A stretch of 60,343 bases of DNA from Betaproteobacteria bacterium (GCA_947476215.1 CANJQI010000006.1:1-60343); one strand, 5' to 3'; positions 19,112 to 27,794 are shown, numbered from the stretch's first letter. A program made the numbers and translations. The notes: generated by a model not told the origin, from the letters alone.

Positions 19112-20491
19112 TCAGCCCTGCATGTCCTGTATCTTCGTCAGCTTGACCAGTTTGCCGACGGATTTTTTCTTTTCGATGGACTTCACCAACGCCAAAAGCT
19201 TCTTCTGGGTGTCCGGCGTCAGGAGCTTGGCGGTGAGCGTCGTAAACTTGGCAACCGCCTGATCCCAACCCGGATCCGCAATGTCGTCATCCAGGCTGCG
19301 GCGGCATTCCGCGATCACGGTTTCGCCATTCTTCATGGTCGCGGTAAGGCGGCAGCAACGCGTTTCCGGCGCAAGATCCGCAAACTCGTCGGGCAGCTCT
19401 ATGCTGCATTTGTCGATCAACTCGACGACATCGCGATCCCGGAATCGTCCGCTATCCATCATGTGCGGCGTGATGGTGCCGTCCAGCAACGCCATGGCGA
19501 CGGTGCAGGGCAATGAATGATCGGCGGTTTCGCGCGTTTCCGGTTTCCATACCTCGGGCAGATCGACCCAGCGCTCGAATGCCTGGCGGATCGATTCGAT
19601 TTTCAACGCTGCAATATCGTGAACGTTGACCATGCCGCGCAGTTTTTGCGCAGTAAACACCGGCACCTGACAATTGAAACGCGTCGGAAAGGATTTGATC
19701 ATGGTCTGGCGCACGGCAAATACGTGATCCTTGAAATCGACCGGGATGGGCAGATCGTATCGCTCGCCGCCCATCATCTGCTTCCACAACCCAAACTTGC
19801 CTTCAAACACTTCGTCGGGCCCGGTCATGCCTTCCCGCGCCAGATACGCCGCGAATACGCCGGCGCGGGCGCCCTGCGGACCGGCCATGCCTTTCCACAT
19901 CGAGAGTTTGCCGGTGCGCGTCTGGTTCAGGGCAAGGTTAGGCGTAATCGCCAATGCGATCGCATGGTACATCTGCGTCTCGTTGAGTTTCAGCAATCTG
20001 CTGCAGCCCAGCGCCGCACCCAACGCCACTACCGGCGTCTGGTCCCAACCATGATGATTGTACGGAACCACTTCAACGAAACGGCATTGCACTTCGTAGA
20101 TGATGGCGGTCGCAAGCAGCAGATCCGCTCCAGACAATCCCTCCGCTTCAGCCACCGCGAGAATTGCGGAAAACGCGTCGGCCGGATGACTGACGGCCGC
20201 CATTACGGACGTGTCGCTCATGTCCAGACTGCGCACCATGGCGGAATTGACGAACGCCGCCATGTCCGGCGTAGTCTTCGTGGCGGAGCCAAAGATACTC
20301 GCCGGCGGATTCCCCTTGACACGATCGGCCAGCTTGCGAGCGATGCGCACGGGCTCCAGATCGAATGCGGCAAGGCTGACGGCTATGGTGCTGACGATAC
20401 GCGCCTTGGCTGCCTTGATCGCGACTCTCGACAAGTCCGACAACTGCAGGCGGGACGTAAAATCAATTAGCTTTTTTGCGGTGATATCCAC
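19112..20491 (-). CDS. MmgE/PrpD-family protein (2-methylcitrate dehydratase-like)
   Basis: A 459-residue cytoplasmic protein of the MmgE/PrpD fold (all-alpha N-terminal domain, alpha/beta C-terminal domain). Seen: an N-terminal helix region with LSRVAIKAAKARIVSTI, the family stretch FVNSAMVRSLDMSDT, and HHGWDQTPVVALGAALGCS. Members dehydrate 2-methylcitrate or related acids, but many paralogs next to cupins and Bug receptors act on unknown hydroxy acids. The GTG start has AGGAGA 7 bases upstream. No prpB, prpC or acnD is present, so the methylcitrate cycle is not supported by context. Confidence 0.88.
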   Translation of the reverse strand: MDITAKKLIDFTSRLQLSDLSRVAIKAAKARIVSTIAVSLAAFDLEPVRIARKLADRVKGNPPASIFGSATKTTPDMAAFVNSAMVRSLDMSDTSVMAAVSHPADAFSAILAVAEAEGLSGADLLLATAIIYEVQCRFVEVVPYNHHGWDQTPVVALGAALGCSRLLKLNETQMYHAIALAITPNLALNQTRTGKLSMWKGMAGPQGARAGVFAAYLAREGMTGPDEVFEGKFGLWKQMMGGERYDLPIPVDFKDHVFAVRQTMIKSFPTRFNCQVPVFTAQKLRGMVNVHDIAALKIESIRQAFERWVDLPEVWKPETRETADHSLPCTVAMALLDGTITPHMMDSGRFRDRDVVELIDKCSIELPDEFADLAPETRCCRLTATMKNGETVIAECRRSLDDDIADPGWDQAVAKFTTLTAKLLTPDTQKKLLALVKSIEKKKSVGKLVKLTKIQDMQG

Positions 20492-20528
20492 TGGTGTTTC
20501 TCCTGTAAGTGTTTTTCAATCGCTTTTG

Positions 20529-21275
20529 CTACTCGGCCAAGTGCGCGACTACAAAAATAAACGCCGCTCCCAGACACGTAAGTGCGATCAGGCTAAGCGT
20601 GGTCGACGATTGATTTTGCGAGTGCGCTTCCGGCAGGATGTCGGAAGCGCCTATGTAAAGCAGAAAACCGGCAAAGAATCCCAGATACAGCATCAGCACC
20701 GGCGGTGAAACCTGGATGAATAATGTACACAATACGCCGAGCACGGGGGCAACCGCATCCAGCAACAGCATCGCAACCGCGCTGCGCGTCGTATTCTTGT
20801 GCATCAGCATGAGGCTGACGGTGTTCAGGCCGTCGCAAAAATCGTGCGCGATGACGGCTATCGCGACCACGATGCCGACCGATTCAGAGACCTGAAACCC
20901 GAGCCCTATGGCGATGCCGTCCATGAAGCTGTGGCCGGCCAGCGTAATCGCCGATAGCACGCCCACCTTGGGGTGCCGATGCGACGCGTAATCGGCCTCA
21001 TGAACGTTGTGTATCAGCACGAACTTCTCAAGGCCGTGGAACAGCAGGAAGCCCACGACCATCGCTATCATCGCGCCGGTGGCATCAAGCGACTGCGCAT
21101 GCGCCAGATGAAATATCTCCGGCAGTATGTGAAAACTCACCACGCCGAGCAGCACGCCGGCGGTAAAGCTCAATATGTAATGCAGGTGATCGCGATATCG
21201 GAGCGCGAACAAGCCGCCGACGCAGGTCGACACGAACGCCGCTATCGTCAATAAAACGGCGCTCACCGCGGGCAC
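20529..21275 (-). CDS. ZIP-family metal transporter
   Basis: About 248 residues, eight hydrophobic helices. Helix 4 carries LAGHSFMDGIAIGLGF and helix 5 AHDFCDGLNT, the paired His/Asp metal site of bacterial ZIP importers. A shorter His-containing loop (HRHPKVG) links helices 3 and 4. The frame runs from a TTG at 21317, which would overlap the methyltransferase gene by 26 bases; GTG codons at 21275 and 21266 are more natural starts and I list the first. It imports zinc, iron or manganese. It adds an uptake path to the zinc export (CDF) and ABC genes nearby. Confidence 0.88.
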   Translation of the reverse strand: MPAVSAVLLTIAAFVSTCVGGLFALRYRDHLHYILSFTAGVLLGVVSFHILPEIFHLAHAQSLDATGAMIAMVVGFLLFHGLEKFVLIHNVHEADYASHRHPKVGVLSAITLAGHSFMDGIAIGLGFQVSESVGIVVAIAVIAHDFCDGLNTVSLMLMHKNTTRSAVAMLLLDAVAPVLGVLCTLFIQVSPPVLMLYLGFFAGFLLYIGASDILPEAHSQNQSSTTLSLIALTCLGAAFIFVVAHLAE

Positions 21276-21291
21276 CGGCCAAAACGCTTGA

Positions 21292-22482
21292 TCACGCGCA
21301 CGCCTGCGCGATAGCAACTCGACATGTCAATCCTTTTAAGTAATCGCCTTCGGGAAACGCCAGCGCCACCGGGTGATCGGCGCCAGGACTCATATGCCCC
21401 ACAATCTGCGCATCGACCCCCGCATCCAGCGCCGCACCCGCGACTATCTTTTGGAACAGTTCGCGCGACACACCGCCGGAGCAGGAAAACGTGAATAATA
21501 AACCACCCGGACGGAGCAACTTGAACGCAAGCAGGTTGATATCCTTGTAAGCACGGGATGCTTTTTCGGCGTGCGCAACAGTGGGTGCGAATTTGGGTGG
21601 GTCAAGGACGATCAAATCAAATTTGCGCGCCTGGTCGCGCAATTTGCGCAACATCTGGAAAACGTCGCCTTCCAGGCATTCGGGCTGCGCAAGTTCATTA
21701 TGCGCCACGTTGCGCTTCAACAGTTCGAGCGCCGGGCCGGAACTGTCCATCGCGGTGACCGTGGCCGCGCCGCCGGCAAGCGCCGACACGCTGAAACCGC
21801 CCGTGTAGCAGAAACAATCAAGCACTTCGCAGTTTGCCGCGAGCGCGCGCACTGCCGATCGGTTGGCACGCTGATCGAGATAGAAACCGGTCTTGTGTCC
21901 GCCATCGACGTCGACTTCAAATTTCAGCCCTGATTCATCGACAATCAAGGGCGCGGGCGGCGGGAAACCGCGCAGCAAGCCCGTAACCGGCTTTAATCCT
22001 TCGCGCGTGAGCACGTCGGAATCGGAGCGTTCAAAGATCGTCGCCGGCCGCGCCAGTTCAAACAAGGCGTCCGCAATCGTTTCGCGCCAGTACATCGCAC
22101 CGGCGCTCGATAGTTGCAACACCACAACATCCCCGTAGCGGTCTGCAACGACACCCGGCAAGCCGTCCGATTCGGCGTGCAACAACCTCATGGCCGGACA
22201 GTCCGGCAACAGGCGCGCGCGCAGAGCGAGCGCGGCAGCTATCCGCTCGCGGAAAAACGCTGCGTCGATGTCCCGCCGCCGCCAGTCCCACACGCGCGCG
22301 AGAATTTGCGACTGCGGGCTGTACGCGGCAAGCGCCAGAAACTCACCGTCACTGCTGTGTACCTCCAGCGTTTCGCCGCTGGCGGGCGTGCCGGATATTC
22401 TGGAAACCGCGCCTGAAAACACCCATGGGTGGCGACGCTTCAGCGATTTCTCGCGACCGGGATTAAGGATGAGTTTATTCAT
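21292..22482 (-). CDS. rlmI: Class I SAM-dependent 23S rRNA methyltransferase (RlmI-like)
   Basis: A 396-residue cytosine-C5 methyltransferase of the RlmI group. An N-terminal PUA domain (about residues 1-75, with GREKSLKRRHPWVFSGAVS), an EEHEE-like middle and a Rossmann methyltransferase domain are visible. The SAM-binding motif is VLDCFCYTGGFSVSALAGG. The catalytic region is LIVLDPPKFA and the second cysteine lies in LFTFSCSGGVS. Length equals E. coli RlmI. Its start codon is only 14 bases from the end of a MITE-like element, so its ribosome site and promoter may derive from that element; no Shine-Dalgarno is visible. Confidence 0.9.
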   Translation of the reverse strand: MNKLILNPGREKSLKRRHPWVFSGAVSRISGTPASGETLEVHSSDGEFLALAAYSPQSQILARVWDWRRRDIDAAFFRERIAAALALRARLLPDCPAMRLLHAESDGLPGVVADRYGDVVVLQLSSAGAMYWRETIADALFELARPATIFERSDSDVLTREGLKPVTGLLRGFPPPAPLIVDESGLKFEVDVDGGHKTGFYLDQRANRSAVRALAANCEVLDCFCYTGGFSVSALAGGAATVTAMDSSGPALELLKRNVAHNELAQPECLEGDVFQMLRKLRDQARKFDLIVLDPPKFAPTVAHAEKASRAYKDINLLAFKLLRPGGLLFTFSCSGGVSRELFQKIVAGAALDAGVDAQIVGHMSPGADHPVALAFPEGDYLKGLTCRVAIAQACA

Positions 22483-22496
22483 TGGGAATCTTTTTT

Positions 22497-22736
22497 ACCG
22501 CCAAGACGCCAAGGCCGCCAAGAAAATCCAGGGCCAAAACGAAAATGAAAAGATGTTGGGCGCTGGACGTTTCTGGAAATTGTTCATTACGTGAACATTG
22601 CCCGTGCTCAACCTAAGTCCCTTCGGAGAATTGTTTCCCCATCCATACCACTCAAATGGATGGGGCCCCAAAGGGAGTCGATCCATTAAAAAAAATGTCT
22701 TTCGCTTTTCCTTGGCGGCCTTGGCGTCTTGGCGGT
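22497..22736. mobile_element. 240-bp MITE-like element with 26-bp perfect terminal inverted repeats
   Basis: The left end starts ACCGCCAAGACGCCAAGGCC and its 26 bases (22497-22522) are repeated exactly, inverted, at 22711-22736. Inside are a 10-bp perfect hairpin, CCCCATCCAT/ATGGATGGGG (22637-22646 with 22656-22665), and TGTTCA/TGAACA (22581-22586 with 22592-22597). There is no coding capacity beyond chance frames. It fills nearly the whole gap between a Bug receptor gene and rlmI. No target duplication is obvious. It could be a non-autonomous transposon or a folded intergenic repeat. Confidence 0.7.
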
Positions 22737-22746
22737 TCAACTCCAA

Positions 22747-23748
22747 CTAATCCACATGCGCGCCCGACGCCTTGACCACCCGTTGCCATTTGGCGAGATC
22801 GGTTTTGATCAACCCCCGAAACTGTTCGGGCGTGCTGGTCACGACGTTATATCCCTGCGCCAGGAGTTTTTCCCGGACGTCGGGCAATTGCAGAATACGC
22901 ACGATTTCCTTGTTGAGTTTATCGATGAGAACCCGGGGCATGCCGGCGGTTGACAGTACGCCGTACCAGGCTTGCGCTTCCACGGCGGGAAATCCCGCCT
23001 CCGCAAAGGTAGGAATATCGGGCATGGTGGCTTCGCGTTTGGCACTCGCCACTGCCAACCCTTTGAGCTTGCCCGCGCGCACCTGCTGGATCACCGCGCC
23101 TGGGGCACTGAACATCATCTGCACCTGACCCGCAAGTACGTCGGTGATTGCCGCACCATTTCCTTTGTACGGAATGTGGACGATCTGCGTTGCCGTTTCC
23201 ATTTTGAACAGCTCGGCCACCATATGCCCTACAGTTCCGTTGCCGGCGGATGCATAATTGAGCGTGGCCTTTTTCGACGTCGCCAGCGCCACCAGTTCCT
23301 TCACCGAGCCTGCCGCCACGGACGGGTGTACGACGAGCATGTTGGGTGCCGTCGCAGCCATCGTAATGGGCGCGAAGTCCCGCAGAGAATTATATGGCAA
23401 ATCTTTGAATAAAAAAGGATTTACCGCAAGATTGCCGACATAACCCATGAGCAGTGTGTAGCCGTCCGGAGGCGCCTTTGCCACCATGTCGGTACCGATG
23501 TTTCCACCGCCGCCGCTGCGATTGTCGACCACCATGGATTGTCCCCACGTTTCAGTGAGCTTCTGGCTGATGACGCGTCCTAACAGGTCTACGCCGCCTC
23601 CCGGCGAAAATGGCACGATGAAGCGGACAGGCTTGCTCGGGTAGGTCTGTCCTGATCCTGTCACGGCAGGCTGCGCAAGCGCGAGGGTCCACGCCGATAA
23701 CGATATGGTCACAATCATCGCCCGCCCAAAATCAAGCTTCATGCTCAT
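22747..23748 (-). CDS. Bug/TTT-family periplasmic solute receptor
   Basis: A 333-residue receptor of the Bug family. The signal peptide ends near LALAQPAVTGSGQ. Conserved stretches: YPSKPVRFIVPFSPGGGVDL, AKAPPDGYTLLMGYVG and NMLVVHPSVAAGSVKELV. A GGAG ribosome site lies 4 bases before the ATG. It has no TctA/TctB partners nearby. The 3' end abuts the MITE-like element, and a short open frame upstream (23732-23878) overlaps its start. Ligand unknown; carboxylates and related organic acids are usual for the family. Confidence 0.92.
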   Translation of the reverse strand: MSMKLDFGRAMIVTISLSAWTLALAQPAVTGSGQTYPSKPVRFIVPFSPGGGVDLLGRVISQKLTETWGQSMVVDNRSGGGGNIGTDMVAKAPPDGYTLLMGYVGNLAVNPFLFKDLPYNSLRDFAPITMAATAPNMLVVHPSVAAGSVKELVALATSKKATLNYASAGNGTVGHMVAELFKMETATQIVHIPYKGNGAAITDVLAGQVQMMFSAPGAVIQQVRAGKLKGLAVASAKREATMPDIPTFAEAGFPAVEAQAWYGVLSTAGMPRVLIDKLNKEIVRILQLPDVREKLLAQGYNVVTSTPEQFRGLIKTDLAKWQRVVKASGAHVD

Positions 23749-23878
23749 TTCTCCTTGCGCTAAATTCCGGCCTGCGTGTTGCGCGGCGCGAATTGCGACC
23801 GCTCGTACACGCAGAGTTAAACCGGCGCCTTACGTCCGGGCCTGGAGTGCATAACAAAATGAAACGCGCGTGTTTCAT
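23732..23878 (-). CDS. Possible 48-residue leader peptide before the Bug gene
   Basis: An open frame that begins inside the long hairpin at 23844-23893 with ATGAAACACGCG (MKHARF), preceded by AGGAG, and stops 17 bases inside the Bug receptor gene in another frame. The product is basic and resembles no family I know. It could be a leader peptide coupling translation to the receptor, or chance. Codon use is not decisive. Confidence 0.25.
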   Translation of the reverse strand: MKHARFILLCTPGPDVRRRFNSACTSGRNSRRATRRPEFSARRNEHEA

Positions 23879-23893
23879 CTTGTTATGCACTCC
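23844..23893. repeat. 50-bp hairpin overlapping the xerC stop
   Basis: GGAGTGCATAACAA (23844-23857) pairs with TTGTTATGCACTCC (23880-23893). After one mismatch, ATGAAAC (23859-23865) pairs with GTTTCAT (23872-23878) around GCGCGT. The right arm contains the xerC stop codon (23883-23885). At 21 of 22 arm positions paired it is the strongest inverted repeat here. There is no T-tract, so it is not a standard terminator. Confidence 0.8.
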
Positions 23894-24824
23894 TGACTCT
23901 TTTTGCTCGTGGATGCGCCGCGTCGTAGGCCTTGGCCAGATACTGAAAGTCCAGATGCGTGTACACCTGCGTGGTCGATATGCTGGCGTGGCCCAGCATT
24001 TCCTGCACCGCCCGCAAGTCGCCGCTCGACTGCAGGACATGCGACGCAAATGAATGGCGCAGTTTGTGCGGATACACATCGCTGTCGAGCCCCAGCTTGA
24101 GCGCCCAGCTTTTCACCCGGTTCTGTATCGTGCGCGGACTCAGGCGCGCACCGTTGCGATTGACGAATAATGCATTGTCTCCGTCGACCTTGATAAATGC
24201 ATCGCGCTGGGCGAGCCACTTGTTCAGGGCGCTGATGGCATGCCGACCGACCGGAACAATACGCGTCTTGCTGCCCTTTCCCGTCACCTGCACGGTCGCA
24301 TCGCTGAAATGAATATCAGCCGGCGCAAGCCCCGTCAGTTCAGACAGGCGCAAGCCCGACGAATAGAACAGTTCGAAAATCGCCTTGTCGCGAATAGACC
24401 ACGCGTCGTCGCACGGAATCTCCATCAGACGCGCCGCTTCTTCCGGCGACAGCGCCTCAGGCAGGGCTTTTTTGGCTTTGGGCGCGCGCAACCCAACGCA
24501 CGGGTTGTTGGTATACCCATGATCGCGCGCGAGGTAGCGGAAAAATCCCCGCCACGCCGACAACATGCGCGCCAGACTTCTGCCATCCAGGCCTCGTGCA
24601 TGCAATTGCGACACAAAGCGCCGCACCTGATGTATCTGAAGTTGTGCCAGAGGCGTTGAGCGGGAGAGTTCCAGCAACGCGGTGATATCGCGCCCGTAGT
24701 TGAGAGTGGTATGTGGACTGAGCCGCCGCTCGTTGGCAAGATGCGCAAGGTAAGCGGCGCGCAAATCCCGTGTTACCCCGTCTGTGGCACCGCGATCCTT
24801 TCCCCCTCCTGACTCATCACTCAT
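23883..24824 (-). CDS. xerC: XerC tyrosine recombinase
   Basis: About 313 residues. The N-terminal core-binding (SAM-like) domain covers residues 15-105 (YLAHLANERRLSPHTTLNYG). The catalytic domain holds the RHRY set: Arg in SSGLRLSELTG, His-x-x-Arg in HKLRHSFASH, the second His in EMLGHASI, and the nucleophile Tyr in TTQVYTHLD. It acts with XerD at dif to resolve chromosome dimers. Its start codons (GTG 24827, ATG 24824) lie inside a heptanucleotide array, so the true start is uncertain. It is downstream of dapF and DUF484, the usual betaproteobacterial order, but hslVU no longer follows. Confidence 0.93.
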   Translation of the reverse strand: MSDESGGGKDRGATDGVTRDLRAAYLAHLANERRLSPHTTLNYGRDITALLELSRSTPLAQLQIHQVRRFVSQLHARGLDGRSLARMLSAWRGFFRYLARDHGYTNNPCVGLRAPKAKKALPEALSPEEAARLMEIPCDDAWSIRDKAIFELFYSSGLRLSELTGLAPADIHFSDATVQVTGKGSKTRIVPVGRHAISALNKWLAQRDAFIKVDGDNALFVNRNGARLSPRTIQNRVKSWALKLGLDSDVYPHKLRHSFASHVLQSSGDLRAVQEMLGHASISTTQVYTHLDFQYLAKAYDAAHPRAKRVRSA

Positions 24825-24846
24825 CACTCATCACTCATCACTCATC
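24812..24846 (+). repeat. Heptanucleotide tandem array, five perfect copies (ACTCATC)n
   Basis: Five exact copies of ACTCATC followed by ACTGGAC. On the minus strand the unit is GATGAGT, so every copy offers an ATG, each in a different frame. It contains the GTG/ATG start codons of xerC and fills most of the gap after the DUF484 stop. Confidence 0.9.
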
Positions 24847-24866
24847 ACTGGACCCGCCCTCACTCT

Positions 24867-25517
24867 TCAATATGCAAGATATCGCTGCAATGACGCGGCG
24901 ACAAGCTCGCCTATACGCTGTTGATAGAGCATACCCATATCGGGATAGAAGCGCTGCGCATCCTCACTTGCCATCGCGAGCAGGCCGAATGCCCGCTCCG
25001 TACGCAGGCTGATGTAGGCAAACGAGCGTAATAACAACGCCTGTTCGCCAAACCAGCTTGCGGTGTCGACCATGGCGTGCGCGCTGCAATATGGATGCGC
25101 CAGACTCTCCGCGAAGTCGCGCGATTCGGCACTGACCGCAGAAAACTCCGGAAGTTGCGGGTGTTCGCCTTCGCTCCATAGGCGTAACACCGTATGCGGC
25201 ACGGCGAAATCTTCGCGCAGGTGCAAGTAGATGGACTCCGTCACACCTTGCACATCGCGCGCCTTTATCAAGCCTAACGTAAGCCTGTGCAATTTCTCGC
25301 TGAGAGCGTCGTTTTCCTCCCCGAACACGATCAGCTCGCGCAGTTTGCTCTCCAGTTGCTTGCCTTTGTCGCGCAGCGCCAGTATCTGCCGCTCGCTGAT
25401 CGAAATCGCGCGCCCGCCATGCGGATGCGGCATGAAGACCGTCGCCAGAAAATCGGCATGTTCTTCAAAAAACTCAGGATGCTGTTTGAGATATTCGACT
25501 ACGCCATCAGGTGTCAT
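24867..25517 (-). CDS. DUF484 family protein
   Basis: A 216-residue DUF484 protein. The N-terminal helix reads VVEYLKQHPEFFEEHADFLA, followed by the family hallmark PHGGRAISISERQILALRDK and a coiled-coil segment. The C-terminal two-thirds form a GAF-like fold. Function is not established; it is regularly linked to dapF and xerC in proteobacteria, as here (10 bases after dapF). It is co-transcribed with both. Confidence 0.9.
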   Translation of the reverse strand: MTPDGVVEYLKQHPEFFEEHADFLATVFMPHPHGGRAISISERQILALRDKGKQLESKLRELIVFGEENDALSEKLHRLTLGLIKARDVQGVTESIYLHLREDFAVPHTVLRLWSEGEHPQLPEFSAVSAESRDFAESLAHPYCSAHAMVDTASWFGEQALLLRSFAYISLRTERAFGLLAMASEDAQRFYPDMGMLYQQRIGELVAASLQRYLAY

Positions 25518-25527
25518 GCGCCGCCCT

Positions 25528-26364
25528 TTATGATTCCAGTTCCATTTCGCCTTCGAAAACAGACTCGGCCGGACCGGTCATCATGACCGGCCGCCCTTCC
25601 CCTTCCCATGATAACCCGAGGTCGCCACCGCGCGTCGTTACCGTGACGCGATTATCCAGCAATCCGCGCTGTATGCCCGCCACAACCGCGGCGCAAGCGC
25701 CCGTGCCGCAAGCCAGCGTCTCCCCGGCGCCACGCTCAAATACCCGCAGCCTGATGTGAGCACGATTCATCACCTGCACGTACCCGGCGTTAACCCGCTG
25801 GGGAAATCTGGAATGCACTTCTATCAATGCGCCCTCGCTCGTCACCGGCGCGCGGTCAAGATCGCTCACCACCTGCACGGCATGCGGATTGCCCATGGAG
25901 ATCGCACTGATTTCGACCTCCTTGCCGTTGACGTCCAGACTATAGGTCGTCGCCCGGCGACCGGCTTCAAACGGGATGCGCGATGGCTCGAATTCAGGCG
26001 CTCCCATGTTAACCGTGACCCGGCCATCCGCCTCAAGTCGCGGCGCGATCACGCCACAGCGCGTCCCGACACGGATTTCATCCCGGTCAGTTAGCCCGTG
26101 GTCGCGCACGAAACGCACGAAACAGCGTGCGCCATTGCCGCACTGCTCGACCTCTCCCCCATCGGCATTGAAGATGCGATAGTAATAATCCGTATCGGTC
26201 TGGCGTGGCTTTTCCACCAGCAATATCTGGTCGCAGCCGACGCCGAAATGACGATCCGCAATGTGGCGCAACTGTGCGGGGCTGAGTTCGATAGGCGCAC
26301 GCGTTGCGTCCAGCACGACAAAATCGTTGCCCAGACCGTGCATTTTTGTGAACTTGATTTTCAT
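25528..26364 (-). CDS. dapF: Diaminopimelate epimerase
   Basis: A 278-residue cofactor-free racemase that converts LL- to meso-diaminopimelate for lysine and peptidoglycan synthesis in the cytoplasm. Both active-site cysteines are present: Cys75 in EQCGNGARC and the second in [10 protein letters not shown]. The N-terminus [17 protein letters not shown] is typical. Length is normal. It precedes DUF484 and xerC in one operon and follows a GNAT gene. Confidence 0.97.
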   Translation of the reverse strand: MKIKFTKMHGLGNDFVVLDATRAPIELSPAQLRHIADRHFGVGCDQILLVEKPRQTDTDYYYRIFNADGGEVEQCGNGARCFVRFVRDHGLTDRDEIRVGTRCGVIAPRLEADGRVTVNMGAPEFEPSRIPFEAGRRATTYSLDVNGKEVEISAISMGNPHAVQVVSDLDRAPVTSEGALIEVHSRFPQRVNAGYVQVMNRAHIRLRVFERGAGETLACGTGACAAVVAGIQRGLLDNRVTVTTRGGDLGLSWEGEGRPVMMTGPAESVFEGEMELES

Positions 26365-26380
26365 TTCCCGAGAATTGCCA

Positions 26381-26911
26381 TTATCCGATCTGTTTCACCA
26401 TGATGTAATCGTCCATGACAAAACCATCGCCGATATCCTTAACGACAGCGTCGACAGTGCGAAAACCATATTTTTCATACGCGGCAATCGCCCCATGGTT
26501 TTTCTTGTTTACTGCAAGGGTAAGCCGGCGGCTACTGTTCCGACGGGCGACCGTTTCCACCCTCGTGAGCATCAGTCGGCCATAGCCTTTACGCTGTTGC
26601 TCGTGATGTATATATAGCTTGTCGAGCTTCATTCCCGCAGCGCCCGCGTTCAGGAAATACGAGGCAAATCCCCGCATACAGCCCGCAATCAGCAGCTGAT
26701 CCCACCATAAGTCGTTGCGCATCAGCTCCGCGCACAATACGTCCGGACTATAACGTTGCGCGAGCATGTAGTCTATCTGCGCCGTTCCGATAATGTCCGC
26801 GTAGTGGCGATGCCAGATCTCGGAAGCGAGAGTACGCATCTCGTCGATGTCGTCCATCCCCACTGAGGAGATCTTCGGTACGTCGCTTGCGACCTCTTTA
26901 CTATTCACCAC
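26381..26911 (-). CDS. GNAT-family N-acetyltransferase
   Basis: A 176-residue acetyltransferase of the GNAT fold. The acetyl-CoA motif A is [18 protein letters not shown], and motif B reads [20 protein letters not shown]. The substrate is not deducible; the sequence resembles small-molecule or ribosomal-protein acetyltransferases. The GTG start lies within a short degenerate heptanucleotide repeat that also supplies a GAGGAG ribosome site. It lies between the lipid A acyltransferase gene and dapF and runs with them. Confidence 0.88.
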   Translation of the reverse strand: MVNSKEVASDVPKISSVGMDDIDEMRTLASEIWHRHYADIIGTAQIDYMLAQRYSPDVLCAELMRNDLWWDQLLIAGCMRGFASYFLNAGAAGMKLDKLYIHHEQQRKGYGRLMLTRVETVARRNSSRRLTLAVNKKNHGAIAAYEKYGFRTVDAVVKDIGDGFVMDDYIMVKQIG

Positions 26912-26920
26912 TCACTCCTC
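26900..26920 (+). repeat. Degenerate heptanucleotide repeat at the GNAT gene start
   Basis: Three in-register units, ACTATTC, ACCACTC, ACTCCTC, then ACC. They share the AC-Y-N-N-T-C pattern of the other arrays. On the minus strand they provide GAGGAG and the GTG start codon of the GNAT gene. Confidence 0.55.
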
Positions 26921-27794
26921 ACCTTGCCGCATACAGATCAGGCTCACCCTCCGGACGCGTCTTAAAGCGCCTGTGCAGCCAGTAATATTGCTCGGGCATT
27001 TCTCGCACGCGTTCCTCGATAAATGCGTTCATGCGCAATGCGTCGGCCTCGACATCGGTACCGGGAAAATCCGTCCACGCCGGATAAAGCGTTACGACGT
27101 AGCCTGCGCTGTCGGGCAATTGCCGCGTAACGCAGGGCACGATCACAGCGCCCGCGAGGCGTGCAATGCGCGCGAGCCCGGTGATCGTGGCCGCGGGTAC
27201 ACCGAAAAACGGCGCGAAGACAGAGTCGCGCCGGCCCAAGTCCATGTCCGGCAGGTAATAAAACGGTTCGCCCGACTTGAGCGACCGGATCATCGGACGT
27301 ATGCCGTCCTGGCGCGCGAACAACGTAGTTTGGCCGAAACGCGTGCGGCCATGGATCAAGATGGCGTCGAACGCCGCACTTTTCTGGCGGCTGTAGACCG
27401 AATTGAGCCGAAATTCCGATGCAAGGCGGATGCCACCCATGTCGAGCCCGACAAAATGCGGTGCGAGGAGTATGACGGGACGGCCGCCTGTGTTGCGCCA
27501 GTGTTCGATACCTTCGACGCGTACCAGTGCCTGCACGCGTGACCGGGAACCCCACCACAATATTCCGTGTTCCAGCGCGCTGCGCCCGAACGCCTGAAAG
27601 TGGCGGCGCGTCAGCGCGCTGCGTTCCGTCTCGCCCAGTTCCGGGAAACACAGCCTGAGGTTAGTCATGACGACACGGCGCCGCGCCGGTGCCAGCACGT
27701 ATAGCAGCAGGCCAAATGCCGCACCAACCCGCGATAGCACAGCCAAGCGCAGAAAATGCAGCAGCCATATCAGGCCCAACCCTAGCCGCGCCAT
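26919..27794 (-). CDS. lpxL: LpxL/HtrB-family lipid A late acyltransferase
   Basis: A 291-residue inner-membrane acyltransferase. An N-terminal hydrophobic helix (LLHFLRLAVLSRVGAAFGLL) anchors it. The catalytic H-x4-D motif is in LLAPHFVGLDMGGIRL. Members add a secondary acyl chain to lipid A. The symbol is by family only: LpxL, LpxM and related paralogs cannot be told apart by eye. It is divergent from metK and heads the run toward dapF and xerC. Confidence 0.9.
   Translation of the reverse strand: MARLGLGLIWLLHFLRLAVLSRVGAAFGLLLYVLAPARRRVVMTNLRLCFPELGETERSALTRRHFQAFGRSALEHGILWWGSRSRVQALVRVEGIEHWRNTGGRPVILLAPHFVGLDMGGIRLASEFRLNSVYSRQKSAAFDAILIHGRTRFGQTTLFARQDGIRPMIRSLKSGEPFYYLPDMDLGRRDSVFAPFFGVPAATITGLARIARLAGAVIVPCVTRQLPDSAGYVVTLYPAWTDFPGTDVEADALRMNAFIEERVREMPEQYYWLHRRFKTRPEGEPDLYAAR

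Noticed and set aside
23883..24824. Phage or integrative-element integrase
   Set aside because: The protein has XerC N-terminal text and sits beside dapF and DUF484, so it is the housekeeping recombinase.
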